Part shown: positions 19,326 to 28,244 of the stretch, piece by piece
Layout of the letters: each line of letters begins with the position of its first letter
How positions within the stretch are numbered: position 1 is the first letter of the stretch
DNA from: Phaeovulum vinaykumarii
GTDB lineage: Bacteria > Pseudomonadota > Alphaproteobacteria > Rhodobacterales > Rhodobacteraceae
Length of the DNA: 64,000 nucleotides
Direction: 5' to 3'
Assembly: GCF_900156695.1 (NCBI RefSeq)
Contig: NZ_FTOM01000006.1
Coordinates: 1-64,000, forward strand
The notes under the pieces: generated by a model
The model's database searches: none
Told to the model about the DNA's origin: nothing
What the model saw: only the letters and a program-made list of their open reading frames with translations
Translations under genes and position numbers: made by a program

Positions 19326-20458
19326 TCCCGCGCCGGCCCCTTCTGCGGCTGGCCCTCGTGGTCCTTGTGGCGGCGGGGCTGGTGGCCGGGGTGCGCGCGC
19401 TGCGCCCCGTCCCCGACACGCGCGAGACGCTCTATCTCTTCGGCACGCTGGTCGAGGTGGAAATCCACGGCACGCCCGAGGCCGAGGCCCGCGCCGCCAT
19501 TGCCGATGTGGGCGCGCATCTCCAGACGATCCACCGCGACTGGCACGCCTGGCGGCCGGGCCTGCTGGAAGACCTGAACGCCGCCATCGCCGCGGGCCGC
19601 CCCTTCACCGTCGATGACGCGCTGGCCCGCGTGCTGCGACAGGGGCGCGATCTGTCCTGCGCCAGCGGCGGGCTGTTCGATCCCGCGATCGGGGCGCTGG
19701 TCGAGGCCTGGGGCTTTCACGCCGACACGCCCCCCGAAGGCGACCCGCCCCCCGCCGCGACCATCGCCGCCCTTGTCGCGCGCCATCCCCGCATGACCGA
19801 CCTGCGCATCGACGGCAACGTGGTGCGCTCCACGAACCCGGCGGTGCAGCTCGATCTTGGCGCCTATGCCAAGGGGGCAGCGCTTGATCTGGCCGCCGCG
19901 GATCTGCGTGCGGCGGGCGTGTCGGATGCGGTGCTGAACGCCGGCGGCGGCGTGCAGGTGATCGGGCAGCACGGCGCCCGGCCCTGGCGCGTGGCGATCC
20001 GCGATCCGTTCCAATGGGGCGTGGTCGCGGCGCTGTCGCTCCGCCCCGGCGAGGCGCTCCATACCTCGGGCAATTACGAACGCTTCCTCGAGGCGGGCGG
20101 GGTGCGTTTCTCGCATATCCTCGATCCGCGCAAGGGCCAGCCGGTGCAGGGGATCGTCTCGGTCTCGGTGCTGGACACGAACGGCGCGCGCGCCGATGCG
20201 GCGGCCACCGCGCTGGGGGTGGCGGGCGCGCAGGACTGGCCCGCCGTCGCCGCGGCGATGGGGGTCGGGGCGGTGCTGGTCATCTCGGACGACGGCACGA
20301 TGCGCGCCACCCCCGCGATGAGGGCGCGGCTGGAACCCGTCTCGGGCGGCTTTCCCGGCCCGATCGAGGTGATGCCCCTGCCCGAAGGCGTCAGCCCCCC
20401 GGCCTGTCCGCCGGATCCGGCCCCCGCGCCCGCGCCGGCCCCGACGCCATCCCCATGA
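19322..20458 (+). CDS. rnfF: FAD:protein FMN transferase (ApbE; RnfF)
   Basis: 378 residues with an N-terminal signal or anchor helix (about 8-25), so it acts in the periplasm. ApbE blocks are DLGAYAKGAALDLAA (about 179-193), LNAGGGVQVIG (about 205) and HILDPRKGQPVQG (about 264), with a late ADAAATALGVAG. ApbE attaches FMN to threonine of RnfG and RnfD. It overlaps the RseC-like gene by 4 bp. The C-terminus is a Pro/Ala-rich tail that overlaps the 3' end of the convergent luxR-type gene by 68 bp. Confidence 0.92.
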   Translation: MIPRRPLLRLALVVLVAAGLVAGVRALRPVPDTRETLYLFGTLVEVEIHGTPEAEARAAIADVGAHLQTIHRDWHAWRPGLLEDLNAAIAAGRPFTVDDALARVLRQGRDLSCASGGLFDPAIGALVEAWGFHADTPPEGDPPPAATIAALVARHPRMTDLRIDGNVVRSTNPAVQLDLGAYAKGAALDLAAADLRAAGVSDAVLNAGGGVQVIGQHGARPWRVAIRDPFQWGVVAALSLRPGEALHTSGNYERFLEAGGVRFSHILDPRKGQPVQGIVSVSVLDTNGARADAAATALGVAGAQDWPAVAAAMGVGAVLVISDDGTMRATPAMRARLEPVSGGFPGPIEVMPLPEGVSPPACPPDPAPAPAPAPTPSP

Positions 20459-20996
20459 AGAAGGCCACGAATTCGGCCTTGTTGGCCGCGCCCGCCTTGC
20501 GAAAGAGCCGCGCGCGATGCTGCTCGACCGTGCGATGCGACAAGCCCAGATCGCGCGCGATCTCCTTGGCGGTCTGGCCCTGACAGGTGCGCATCGCCAC
20601 CACCCTCTCGCGTGGGCTGAGGTCCAGAACCGGGCGCTCGGCCGACATGTCGGCAAAGGTCCAGACCGCGCGGTCGAAGGGGTCGGGCGCGCTCAGGCTG
20701 CGCCCGCGCACCCGGCACCAGAACAGCGCGCCATCGAGCCGGCGCATGACCCGCTCATCCAGATAGAGCGGGTCCGCCCGCATCCGCGCCAGCCCCTCGG
20801 CGCCGATGCGGTGATAATCCTCGGCACTGGGATAGAGCCGCATCAGGTCCATGTCGGCAAAGACCTCTGTCGCCCCGCCGCCGCCCGCCGCTCCGAAGAT
20901 CGCCGCGAAGGCGGGGTTGCAGGCGCGGATGATCCGGCGCTCGGTCAGGGCGATACCGATGGGCGCGTGCTGAATGGCAAGGGTCTCGAACTCCAT
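20391..20996 (-). CDS. PAS-LuxR transcriptional regulator
   Basis: About 201 residues. The N-terminal PAS-like domain starts LAIQHAPIGIALTERRII and includes RRLDGALFWCRVRGR. The C-terminal LuxR helix-turn-helix is LSPRERVVAMRTCQGQTAKE followed by IARDLGLSHRTVEQHRARLF. No phospho-receiver is present, so the PAS part senses the signal directly. Starts at 20996 (MEFETLA) or 21026; neither has a clear ribosome site. It converges on and overlaps apbE. Ligand unknown. Confidence 0.8.
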   Translation of the reverse strand: MEFETLAIQHAPIGIALTERRIIRACNPAFAAIFGAAGGGGATEVFADMDLMRLYPSAEDYHRIGAEGLARMRADPLYLDERVMRRLDGALFWCRVRGRSLSAPDPFDRAVWTFADMSAERPVLDLSPRERVVAMRTCQGQTAKEIARDLGLSHRTVEQHRARLFRKAGAANKAEFVAFFMGMASGPARARGPDPADRPGG

Positions 20997-21207
20997 GTCC
21001 GAATGATGCCCGCCCCCGCGCGCCATGCAAGGATTAGGTAGTTCTACGGTCTGGCGCGACGGCCCGCGTCTGCGACATGATCCCCCTCGGGAAGAGGAGG
21101 AACACCATGCGCGACATCATCGAACGCCGACCCCTGTGCGGCCAGCGCCCGTGCAGCCGGCGCCCCGACGCATCACGCCCCCCGACCGGCACCGGGGAGG
21201 GGGCGCG

Positions 21208-22725
21208 ATGAACATTGCCGAATGGCTGCGGCGCACGGCGCGCGCCACCCCGCAGGCGCCCGCGCTCTTTCGCGGCACCGAATGCCTGGCCGATTACGTG
21301 GGCTTTCTGGACCGCGCGGGCGCGCTGGCCGCAATGCTGGCCGCACGCGGGATCGCGCCGGGCGACCGGGTGGCGATCTTCATGAAGAACGCGCCCGAAT
21401 ATCTGATCGGGCTTCATGGCATCTGGATGGCAGGCGCAGCGGCGGTGCCGATCAACGCCAAGCTGCACGGCCGCGAAGCCGCCTGGATCGTCGACAACAG
21501 CGGCGCGCGGCTGGCGCTCATCACCCCCGATCCGGGCGCGGCGCTGGCGGCGGAAAGCCCGGTCGAGACGCTCGACACCACCACGCCCGGCTTTGCCGCG
21601 CTGGGCGGCGGGGCGGATGTGCCGCCCGTCCCGCGCCGCCCCGAGGATCTGGCCTGGCTGTTCTACACCTCGGGGACAACGGGGCGGCCCAAGGGCGTGC
21701 AGATCACGCATGGGATGCTGGCGGCGACCTCGCTGTGCTATCCGCTCGACGTCGATCCGGTCGCGCCCGCGGACGGCGCCTATTACGCCGCGCCGATGAG
21801 CCATGGCGCGGGGCTCTATGCGCCGATCCATGTCCGCTGCGGGGCACGCCACATCTGCCCCGAAAGCGCGGGCTTCGACCCCGCCGAGACGCTGGAGACC
21901 GCGCGCCGCATGGGCCCCTTGTCGATGTTCATGGCGCCGACCATGGTGCGCCGCCTGGTCGACGAGGCGCGGCGCACCGGCGCCGACGGCACCGGCCTCA
22001 AGACCATCGTCTATGGGGGCGGGCCGATGTATCGCGCCGACATCGAAGACGCCGTCGCCTGCCTGGGTCCGCGCTTCGTGCATATCTACGGGCAGGGCGA
22101 ATGCCCGATGGCCATCACCGCCCTGTCGCGCGCCGAGATCACCGACCGCAGCCATCCGCGCTGGCGCGACCGTCTGGGCTCGGTCGGGCGGGCGCAATCG
22201 GCGGTCGAGGTCGCCGTGGCCGACGCCGACGGCCACCCCCTGCCCCCCGGATCGCTGGGCGAGATCATGGTGCGCGGCGCCCCGGTCATGCCCGGCTATT
22301 GGCAGAACCCCGCCGCCACCGCCCGCACCCTGCGCGATGGCTGGCTGATGACCGGCGATATCGGCGTGCTGGATGCGGACGGCTATCTGACGCTTCAGGA
22401 CCGCTCGAAGGATGTGATCATCTCGGGCGGCTCGAACATCTACCCGCGCGAGGTCGAGGACATCCTGGCAACCCATCCGGCGGTGCAGGAATGCGCCGTG
22501 GTTGGGCAGCCTTCCCCCGAATGGGGCGAGGAGGTCGTGGCCTTCGTCGTGGCGCGTCCGGGGATGACGGCCGATCCCGCCGCGCTCGACGCGCTGTGCC
22601 TGTCGCAGATCGCACGGTTCAAGCGGCCGAAACACTATCGCTTCGTGGCCGAACTGCCCCGGAACGCCTATGGCAAGGTGCTCAAGACCGACCTGCGCCA
22701 GCGCCTGTCGGACGAGGCCTGCTGA
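21208..22725 (+). CDS. acyl-CoA synthetase / AMP-dependent ligase
   Basis: 505 residues of the ANL superfamily. The P-loop motif is LFYTSGTTGRPKGVQIT (about 150-166). The adenine motif is YGGGPMYRADI and the acyl-binding block HIYGQGECPM. The hinge motif is GWLMTGDIGVLDADGYLTLQ, and the late catalytic lysine lies in RNAYGKVLKTDLR. The ATG at 21208 has GGGGAGG 8 nt upstream; the in-frame stretch from 21025 is not family-like. The substrate (medium or long-chain or aryl acid) cannot be told. Confidence 0.88.
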   Translation: MNIAEWLRRTARATPQAPALFRGTECLADYVGFLDRAGALAAMLAARGIAPGDRVAIFMKNAPEYLIGLHGIWMAGAAAVPINAKLHGREAAWIVDNSGARLALITPDPGAALAAESPVETLDTTTPGFAALGGGADVPPVPRRPEDLAWLFYTSGTTGRPKGVQITHGMLAATSLCYPLDVDPVAPADGAYYAAPMSHGAGLYAPIHVRCGARHICPESAGFDPAETLETARRMGPLSMFMAPTMVRRLVDEARRTGADGTGLKTIVYGGGPMYRADIEDAVACLGPRFVHIYGQGECPMAITALSRAEITDRSHPRWRDRLGSVGRAQSAVEVAVADADGHPLPPGSLGEIMVRGAPVMPGYWQNPAATARTLRDGWLMTGDIGVLDADGYLTLQDRSKDVIISGGSNIYPREVEDILATHPAVQECAVVGQPSPEWGEEVVAFVVARPGMTADPAALDALCLSQIARFKRPKHYRFVAELPRNAYGKVLKTDLRQRLSDEAC

Positions 22726-22799
22726 AAGGCGGGCAAGCGGGCAAGGGGCGGGCGGAGCATCCAAGGCGGGGCGCCAGGCTTGCCGAGACGCGGCGACTG

Positions 22800-22821
22800 G
22801 GATACCCATACCCCTATAGCC
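22800..22821 (+). promoter_or_regulatory. putative DmeR/RcnR-type metal operator
   Basis: The sequence GGATACCCATACCCCTATAG, 17-38 bp before dmeR, has the AT-flanked C-tract (ATACCC...CCCCTATAG) seen in operators of RcnR/FrmR-family metal regulators of rhizobial dmeRF type. Confidence 0.45.
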
Positions 22822-22838
22822 ACAAGTCCGAGCCAGCC

Positions 22839-23117
22839 ATGTCACATCTGCACACGCCCCAGGACAAATCCGCGCTGATCGCGCGCATCCGGCGGCTGAA
22901 GGGACAGATCGAAGCGATCGAACGCGCCGTGGAGTCCGAACGCGCCTGCGGGGAGATCCTGCATCTGGTCGCCTCGGTGCGGGGCGCGATCGGCGGGCTG
23001 ACCGCCGAGCTGATCGAGGCCCACCTGACCCATCATGTCCGCGAGGCCGCCGACCCGGAAGCGCGGCGCAAGGGTGCCGAGGATCTGGCCAAGGCGTTGC
23101 GCATCTATCTGAAATAG
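22839..23117 (+). CDS. dmeR: metal-sensing transcriptional repressor (CsoR/RcnR/FrmR family)
   Basis: 92 residues, all-helical. The family core RIRRLKGQIEAIERAVESER is followed by the conserved Cys in ACGEILHLVASVRGAIGGLT and by HLTHHV, giving the His-Cys-His metal ligands of the Co/Ni-sensing branch (N-terminal His, C38, H61-like). It directly precedes the DmeF exporter by 8 bp, so it most likely represses its own operon until cobalt or nickel binds. Frame openness upstream to 21222 is accidental. Confidence 0.85.
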   Translation: MSHLHTPQDKSALIARIRRLKGQIEAIERAVESERACGEILHLVASVRGAIGGLTAELIEAHLTHHVREAADPEARRKGAEDLAKALRIYLK

Positions 23118-23125
23118 AGGCTTCG

Positions 23126-24181
23126 ATGCACGACCATCCCCCCCTGCCCGAGCACCTGCCCGAGCACCCGCCCGTTCACCTGGGCACGCACCCGCATACG
23201 GGCCCGCTTGCGGCGATGGACGGCCCGCATGCGCATGTCTTCCTGGGCCGGAACCATGACCGCAACGCCCGCCGCACCTGGTGGGTGATCGCGTTGACGG
23301 CGGCGACCATGGGCGCCGAGATCGTGGCCGGGACGGTGTTCGGCTCGATGGCGCTGGTCGCGGATGGCTGGCACATGGCCACCCACGCCGCGGCGCTGAT
23401 GATCACGGCGCTGTCCTATGATTACGCCCGCCGCCACGCCCATGATCCGCGCTTTTCCTTCGGCACCGGCAAGATCGGCGATCTGGCCGCCTTTGCCAGC
23501 GCGGTGGTGCTGGCGCTGGTGGCGCTTCTGATCGGGTGGGAAAGCCTGCAACGGCTGGCGCAGCCGGTGCCCATCGACTTTGCCCAGGCGACGCTGGTTG
23601 CGGTGCTGGGGCTGGCGGTCAATCTGGCCTCGGCGCTGCTTCTGCACGAGGGCGGCGATCACGGACACGGGCACGCGCATTCCCACGACCACGGGCCTGC
23701 GCATCACTCCCACGACCATGCGCACCACCACGCGCATGACCATGCCCAGGACAGCAACCTGCGCGCGGCCTATCTGCATGTGCTGGCCGATGCGCTGACC
23801 TCGGTCATGGCGATCGCGGCGCTGGTTCTGGGGCGCGCCTTCGGCTGGAGCTGGCTCGACCCGATGATCGGCCTGGTCGGTGCGCTGGTGATCGCGCGCT
23901 GGTCCTGGGGGCTGATGCAGCAAGCCGGCGGCGTTCTGGTCGACCGCCTGCCCGAGGGCACAACCCTGCCCGACCAGATCCGCGCCGCGCTGGACGACGG
24001 CGCGGTGCGGATCACCGACCTTCACGTCTGGCAGCTGGGGCCGGGCCGGCATGGCGCCATTGTCGCGCTGGAAACGCCCGGACCGGGCTGTCCGTCGTGC
24101 TATCGCGCACGGCTGGCGCATCTGGGCGCGCTGGCCCATGTCACGATCGAGGTGCGGCCCGTCTTGACCGCCACAGCCTGA
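23126..24181 (+). CDS. dmeF: DmeF-type cation diffusion facilitator (Co/Ni efflux)
   Basis: 351 residues. The N-terminus is His/Pro-rich (about 1-35). The CDF core starts with NARRTWWVIALTAATMGAEI and has transport-site motifs SMALVADGWHMATH (HxxxD/DxxxH) and HVLADALTSVMA. A loop of about 30 residues between helices IV and V (about 172-205) contains some 17 His and 7 Asp, a metal sponge. Family members with this regulator export Co2+ and Ni2+. It forms a two-gene unit with dmeR. Confidence 0.9.
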   Translation: MHDHPPLPEHLPEHPPVHLGTHPHTGPLAAMDGPHAHVFLGRNHDRNARRTWWVIALTAATMGAEIVAGTVFGSMALVADGWHMATHAAALMITALSYDYARRHAHDPRFSFGTGKIGDLAAFASAVVLALVALLIGWESLQRLAQPVPIDFAQATLVAVLGLAVNLASALLLHEGGDHGHGHAHSHDHGPAHHSHDHAHHHAHDHAQDSNLRAAYLHVLADALTSVMAIAALVLGRAFGWSWLDPMIGLVGALVIARWSWGLMQQAGGVLVDRLPEGTTLPDQIRAALDDGAVRITDLHVWQLGPGRHGAIVALETPGPGCPSCYRARLAHLGALAHVTIEVRPVLTATA

Positions 24182-24202
24182 GCCGCCACAGTTTGAACTG
24201 GC

Positions 24203-24243
24203 CCCGCCTGAAGCCGCGCGCGACGCCGGCGGCTTCAGGCGGG
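24203..24243. terminator. bidirectional terminator between dmeF and feoC
   Basis: A perfect 15-bp stem (24203-24217 with 24229-24243) and an 11-nt loop between convergent genes. The right arm overlaps the last codons of feoC. No T run follows on either strand. Confidence 0.6.
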
Positions 24244-24480
24244 CCGGTCCTTGGGCGCGGGGCCGATCCATTCATAGACCTCGGCCCCCAGCGCGGCGGC
24301 GCATTTCCCGCACCCCGCGCAGGCACAGGCTTCGGGGTCGATCTGGCGCACCACGCCCTTGCCGACCCAATGCGCGACCATGCCGCGCATCGCATCCGTG
24401 TCGCGCCCGAAATGCAGCGACAGGTCCATCAGGCTGACCCGCCCCCGGTCCTGCAAGAGCTTGCGGATCTCGAGAAGCAT
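24235..24480 (-). CDS. feoC: FeoC-like winged-helix regulator
   Basis: 81 residues. The winged-helix start MLLEIRKLLQDRGRVSLMDL is followed by a small cysteine cluster CACAGCGKC (about 52-60), as in FeoC proteins, where it may bind an Fe-S cluster or iron. It lies 19 bp downstream of feoB in the same direction. The start at 24480 is the family start. Confidence 0.85.
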   Translation of the reverse strand: MLLEIRKLLQDRGRVSLMDLSLHFGRDTDAMRGMVAHWVGKGVVRQIDPEACACAGCGKCAAALGAEVYEWIGPAPKDRPA

Positions 24481-24499
24481 CGCGCGCGCCCTCCGCCGC

Positions 24500-26818
24500 T
24501 CAACCGGCAACCGGCGGCGGCGCCTGATCCGCCGTCCGCCCGAGGCGGCGCAGGATCAGGAAGGTCAGCGCGAAGGCCGCGCAGATCGCCCCGACCCAGA
24601 TCGCCGAGCTGGAGGGATGACGCGCGAAGGTGCCCAGCTGGTAGAACATCACCGCCGAGCCCCAGCCCATCAGCCAGGTCCAGCCCACAACAAAGGCCCC
24701 CCAGCGCGCCCCGGCCTCGCGCCAGATCGCGCCGATCACCGCGGTGCAGGGCACATAGAGCAGCACCATCAGCAGATAGGCAAAGGCCCCCACCCGCCCG
24801 TCGAACAGCGCCTGCATCGCGCCAAAGGTGCCGATCTCGACCTCCTGCGCGCTGGCGGCCAGATCGACCGAACTGACATCGCCCACCGACAGGCCCAGCG
24901 GGTCGGCCAGCGTCCCGGCCAGATCGGCGAAATTGGTCCCGATCGAGGCCACGGCCTCGGCCAGTGCCGGAAGCGGATCATAGCCGCTGTCCGCGCCGTC
25001 GCTGCCGCCGCTGCTGTCCTCGGCGATGCCGGCATAAAGCGCGTTGAGCGTGCCGACCACGGCTTCCTTGGCCAGGATGCCGGTGAACACGCCCACGGTG
25101 GCGGGCCAGTTGTCTTCTTCGATGCCCATGGGTTCGAAGACCGGCACGATGGTGCGGCCGATGCCCGACAGCACCGAATTTTCGGTGTCCTGGTTGCCGA
25201 AGCTGCCGTCACGGCCCCAGGAATTCAGGAAGGCCAGCACCACGACGACCATGACGATGATCTTGCCGGCATTGACGATGAAGCCGCGCAGCCGGTCCCA
25301 GGTGCGCAGCAGAATGCCCCGCAGGGTCGGCATGTGATAGGGCGGCAGCTCCATCACGAAGGGGGCCGTGGCGCCGGGCAGCAGCGTGCTCTTGAGCATG
25401 AAGCCCGTGAACACCGCCGCCAGGATGCCGATGAGATAGAGCGCAAAGACAAGGTTCTGCCCGCCGGTCGAGAAGAACGCCGCCGCAAAGAGCGCATAGA
25501 CCGGCAGCCGCGCCCCGCAGGACATGAACGGCGTCATGGCAATGGTCATCACCCGGTCGCGTTCGTTCTCGAGCGTGCGCGTGGCCATGATCGCGGGGAC
25601 GTTGCAGCCAAAGCCCACGATCAGCGGCACGAAGCTCTTGCCGGGCAGGCCGATCATCCGCATGAACCGGTCCATCACGAAGGCCGCGCGCGCCATGTAG
25701 CCCGAATCCTCGAGCAGCGAGAGCGCCAGGAACAGGCAGGCGATCACCGGAATGAAGGTCGCCACGGTCTGGATCCCGCCGCCCACGCCGTCGGCGGCCA
25801 GCGTGGTCAGCCAGTCGGGGCTGCCGATCAGGCCCAGCAGATGTGCCGTGCCATCCACGAACAGCGTGCCGGCGACGATATCGAAGAAGTCGATGAAGGC
25901 GCTGCCCACGTTGATGGTGAACATGAACATCAGATACATGATGCCCAGGAACAGCGGGATGCCCAGCAGCCGGTTCAGGATCACGCGGTCGATGCGGTCG
26001 GTCAGCGACCGGCCCAGCGCGCCCCGGCGGGTCAGGATGCCCTCGGTCAGCGCGGCCACCGCGTCATAGCGCCCGCAGGCGATCAGCGTGTCGGGCTCGC
26101 AGCCACAATCTTCCTCGATCCCCGCGCGCAGCCGGGTCAGGTCGTCGGCCAGATCGGGGCGGGCACGTTCCAGCCGCGGGTCGCCCTCGAGCAGCTCGAG
26201 CGCCACCCAGCGGCGCTTGCGCGCGTCGTCCTTCATGTCCAGCCGCGGCAGGATCTCGGCCACGGCGGCTTCGACCTCGGGGGGATAGGGGACGGGCGCC
26301 GGCAGCGTCGTGCCGGTGTCCAGGGCCCGGGCGATGGCGTCTTTCAGGTCTTCGACCCCGCGCCCGGCACTGGCGGCCAGCGGCACCACCGGACAGCCCA
26401 GCCGGGCCGACAGCGCCGGCATGTCGATCTCGATCCCCTCGGCGGCGGCCACGTCGGTCATGTTCAGCGCCACCAGAAGCGGCAAGCCCATCTCCAGAAG
26501 CTGCACCGTCAGGTAGAGGTTGCGCTCCAGATTGGCGGCATTGACGATATTGACGACCAGCTGCGCCTCGCCGGCCATGGCGTAATCGCGCGCGATGCGT
26601 TCATCGGTCGAGATGGCATGGCCCGACCCCAGCGAATAGGTGCCGGGCAGATCGACCAGCGTGACCCTGGTGTCGCCGGCACGGAATTCCCCGCTCTTCT
26701 TCTCGACGGTGACGCCGGCCCAGTTGCCCACCATCTGCCGCGCGCCGGTCAGCGCGTTGAACAACGTGGTCTTGCCGCAATTGGGGTTGCCGATCAGGGC
26801 GACGACGGGGGCGTTCAT
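24500..26818 (-). CDS. feoB: ferrous iron transporter FeoB
   Basis: 772 residues. The N-terminal G domain has G1 GNPNCGKTT (residues 10-18), G3 DLPGTYSL and G4 NMTD. A guanine-dissociation inhibitor region follows, then a membrane domain with about eight helices, including the conserved PLIVGFGCNVPAIMATRTLE and TPFMSCGARLPVYALF pieces with their cysteines. FeoB imports Fe2+. The ATG overlaps the stop of an upstream 25-codon ORF (ATGA), so translation is coupled within a feoA-ORF-feoB-feoC operon. Confidence 0.97.
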   Translation of the reverse strand: MNAPVVALIGNPNCGKTTLFNALTGARQMVGNWAGVTVEKKSGEFRAGDTRVTLVDLPGTYSLGSGHAISTDERIARDYAMAGEAQLVVNIVNAANLERNLYLTVQLLEMGLPLLVALNMTDVAAAEGIEIDMPALSARLGCPVVPLAASAGRGVEDLKDAIARALDTGTTLPAPVPYPPEVEAAVAEILPRLDMKDDARKRRWVALELLEGDPRLERARPDLADDLTRLRAGIEEDCGCEPDTLIACGRYDAVAALTEGILTRRGALGRSLTDRIDRVILNRLLGIPLFLGIMYLMFMFTINVGSAFIDFFDIVAGTLFVDGTAHLLGLIGSPDWLTTLAADGVGGGIQTVATFIPVIACLFLALSLLEDSGYMARAAFVMDRFMRMIGLPGKSFVPLIVGFGCNVPAIMATRTLENERDRVMTIAMTPFMSCGARLPVYALFAAAFFSTGGQNLVFALYLIGILAAVFTGFMLKSTLLPGATAPFVMELPPYHMPTLRGILLRTWDRLRGFIVNAGKIIVMVVVVLAFLNSWGRDGSFGNQDTENSVLSGIGRTIVPVFEPMGIEEDNWPATVGVFTGILAKEAVVGTLNALYAGIAEDSSGGSDGADSGYDPLPALAEAVASIGTNFADLAGTLADPLGLSVGDVSSVDLAASAQEVEIGTFGAMQALFDGRVGAFAYLLMVLLYVPCTAVIGAIWREAGARWGAFVVGWTWLMGWGSAVMFYQLGTFARHPSSSAIWVGAICAAFALTFLILRRLGRTADQAPPPVAG

Positions 26819-26892
26819 GCGCGGACCTCCCCGACCGGGCGGGCGCCGGTGTTCGTATCGTCCAGTGTTGCGGTCATCAGCTTGCCTTTCAT
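26815..26892 (-). CDS. 25-residue micro-ORF between feoA and feoB
   Basis: MKGKLMTATLDDTNTGARPV followed by GEVRA. Its ATG overlaps the feoA stop (ATGA) and its stop TGA overlaps the feoB ATG (ATGA). It thus fills the feoA-feoB gap exactly in a chain of stop/start couplings. An internal ATG at 26877 has AAAGG 8 nt upstream and would give 20 residues. It may be a real small protein or a translational relay; no family recognised. Confidence 0.5.
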   Translation of the reverse strand: MKGKLMTATLDDTNTGARPVGEVRA

Positions 26893-27131
26893 GCTTGCGC
26901 AGTCGTTACGAAGATCCGGCGCGATATGTCCTGGCCCAGCGCCAGACGGCCTTCGCCCAGCGCCACCAGAACCGGGCCGGTGCGTTCGGCGCGCAGAACC
27001 CGGACGCGGCATCCGGGAATGATGCCCATCTCGGACATGCGCCGGCGCATCCCCGTGCCCCCCGCCAGCGTGATGACCGTCAGCAGCTGTCCGACGGGCG
27101 CCATCGCCAACGGAAACCGTTCTGCCTGCAT
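26889..27131 (-). CDS. feoA: FeoA
   Basis: 80 residues, SH3-like beta barrel. Family blocks are LAGGTGMRRRMSEMGIIPG and a C-terminal LALGQDISRRIFV. FeoA is a cytoplasmic partner of FeoB. First gene of the feo operon, read from the right; a GGAAGGAAA site lies about 8 nt upstream. The 280 bp upstream hold inverted GCATGC-type repeats, but I see no clear Fur, Irr or FNR box. Confidence 0.92.
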   Translation of the reverse strand: MQAERFPLAMAPVGQLLTVITLAGGTGMRRRMSEMGIIPGCRVRVLRAERTGPVLVALGEGRLALGQDISRRIFVTTAQA

Positions 27132-27336
27132 CCGAATCGTTTCCTTCCCTGGCGGAGAGGTTCGGGGCCTCGATCTCTTGCCTTACTGCTTTTGTCAGCT
27201 TCTACATGACCCGGAATGACGCGCCCAACCGAATTTGTCACGTTCTTGCATGCGCGCCTTCCGATCAGGCAGGTTTCCGCCCGAAGCGGACATGGAACCG
27301 GCATTGCATGCAAGCGCGCCCCTGCGCAAGCAAGAC

Positions 27337-27363
27337 GGCCTGCCCCGAACCGGAGCAGGCCGC
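27337..27363 (-). terminator. weak hairpin downstream of bfr
   Basis: An 8-bp stem CGGCCTGC/GCAGGCCG with an 11-nt loop, about 50 bp past the bfr stop; followed only by TCTTG on the minus strand. Confidence 0.35.
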
Positions 27364-27411
27364 AAGATCTCGGGACCGCTGCGTCCCCAGGCAGGCGAAG
27401 CGCTCAGGGCC

Positions 27412-27897
27412 TCATTCGGCTTCGTCGGCCGGCTTGGCGTTCAGCTGGCCATATTTTTCCTCGCCCAGCTTGTCGAAGAGACCGATCTGGGTCTCGAGGA
27501 AGTCGATATGGCCTTCCTCGTCGGCGATCAGATCGTCGAACAGCGCGCGGGTGACGTAATCGCCCACCGTGTCGCAATGCCGGCGCGCCTCGATGTAGAG
27601 GGTGCGCGCCTCATGCTCGGCGGCCAGGTCGCATTCCAGCGTCTCGCGCAGGGTCTGGCCGATGCGCAGCGGATCGAGCTTTTGCAGGTTGGGATGCCCC
27701 TCGAGGAAGATGATCCGCTCGATCAGGCGGTCGGCATGCTGCATTTCCTCGATGCTTTCCGCGCGGGACTTGGCCGCCAGCCGGCCATAGCCCCAATCGT
27801 CCTGAAGCCGGTAATGCAGCCAGTATTGGCTGACCGCGGTCAGCTCAGAGCGCAGGGCCGCGTTGAGAAATTCGATGACCTTGGGGTCGCCTTGCAT
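27412..27897 (-). CDS. bfr: bacterioferritin
   Basis: 161 residues, the usual length, four-helix ferritin fold. Ferroxidase ligands are visible: E18 ([18 protein letters not shown]), E51 and H54 ([16 protein letters not shown]), E94 (LAAEHEA) and E127/H130 ([10 protein letters not shown]). The haem-ligating Met52 equivalent is in EEMQHA. The ATG at 27897 has AAGGAG 6 nt upstream. It is downstream of bfd, with which it overlaps, and next to feo: an iron import and storage neighbourhood. Confidence 0.96.
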   Translation of the reverse strand: MQGDPKVIEFLNAALRSELTAVSQYWLHYRLQDDWGYGRLAAKSRAESIEEMQHADRLIERIIFLEGHPNLQKLDPLRIGQTLRETLECDLAAEHEARTLYIEARRHCDTVGDYVTRALFDDLIADEEGHIDFLETQIGLFDKLGEEKYGQLNAKPADEAE

Positions 27898-28135
27898 GTG
27901 AAATCTCCTTGAAAATGGGCGGCCCAGACCGGGCGCCGGGATCCACCCCAAGGTTTTCACATCTGTGCATCGTGTCAAGGAACAGCGGCATGCACGACCC
28001 GCAATCGGCGGTCTTGCCCAGCGCGCGGTAGATCTTGCCCGGCGTGATCAGCGTGTCGGGATCGGCCGCACGCATCCAGTCCACCGCAGCGCGGATGTCG
28101 TGATCGGTGATCCCCATGCAGTGACAGACGATCAT
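27845..28135 (-). CDS. bfd: bacterioferritin-associated ferredoxin (Bfd)
   Basis: 96 residues. The [2Fe-2S] ligands are C4, C6 and the CGSC pair at about 46-49 in [10 protein letters not shown] ... ADCGSCMPL, as in Bfd, which releases iron from bacterioferritin. The usual length is about 65-70. Here the frame runs on for some 40 residues and its last 53 bp overlap the start of bfr in another frame, so the tail may be non-functional or may couple translation. The start at 28135 is the family start. Confidence 0.85.
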   Translation of the reverse strand: MIVCHCMGITDHDIRAAVDWMRAADPDTLITPGKIYRALGKTADCGSCMPLFLDTMHRCENLGVDPGARSGPPIFKEISHARRPQGHRISQRGPAL

Positions 28136-28244
28136 CTGCGGACCTTCCTTCCCGTCGTGCCGTGTCGCATCGCACCGGGGCATATTCCGACAAAAAAGGT
28201 CAACTGTAAAGGAAAACCGCCGCAGGGAGATCCCCACGAACAGA

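Noticed and set aside
23640-23760. CAC/CAT-rich stretch in dmeF as a DNA repeat
   Set aside because: It is explained by the His-rich loop coding for metal binding.
24359-27022. An 887-codon frame opposite feoB
   Set aside because: Antisense shadow of feoB with low-complexity composition.
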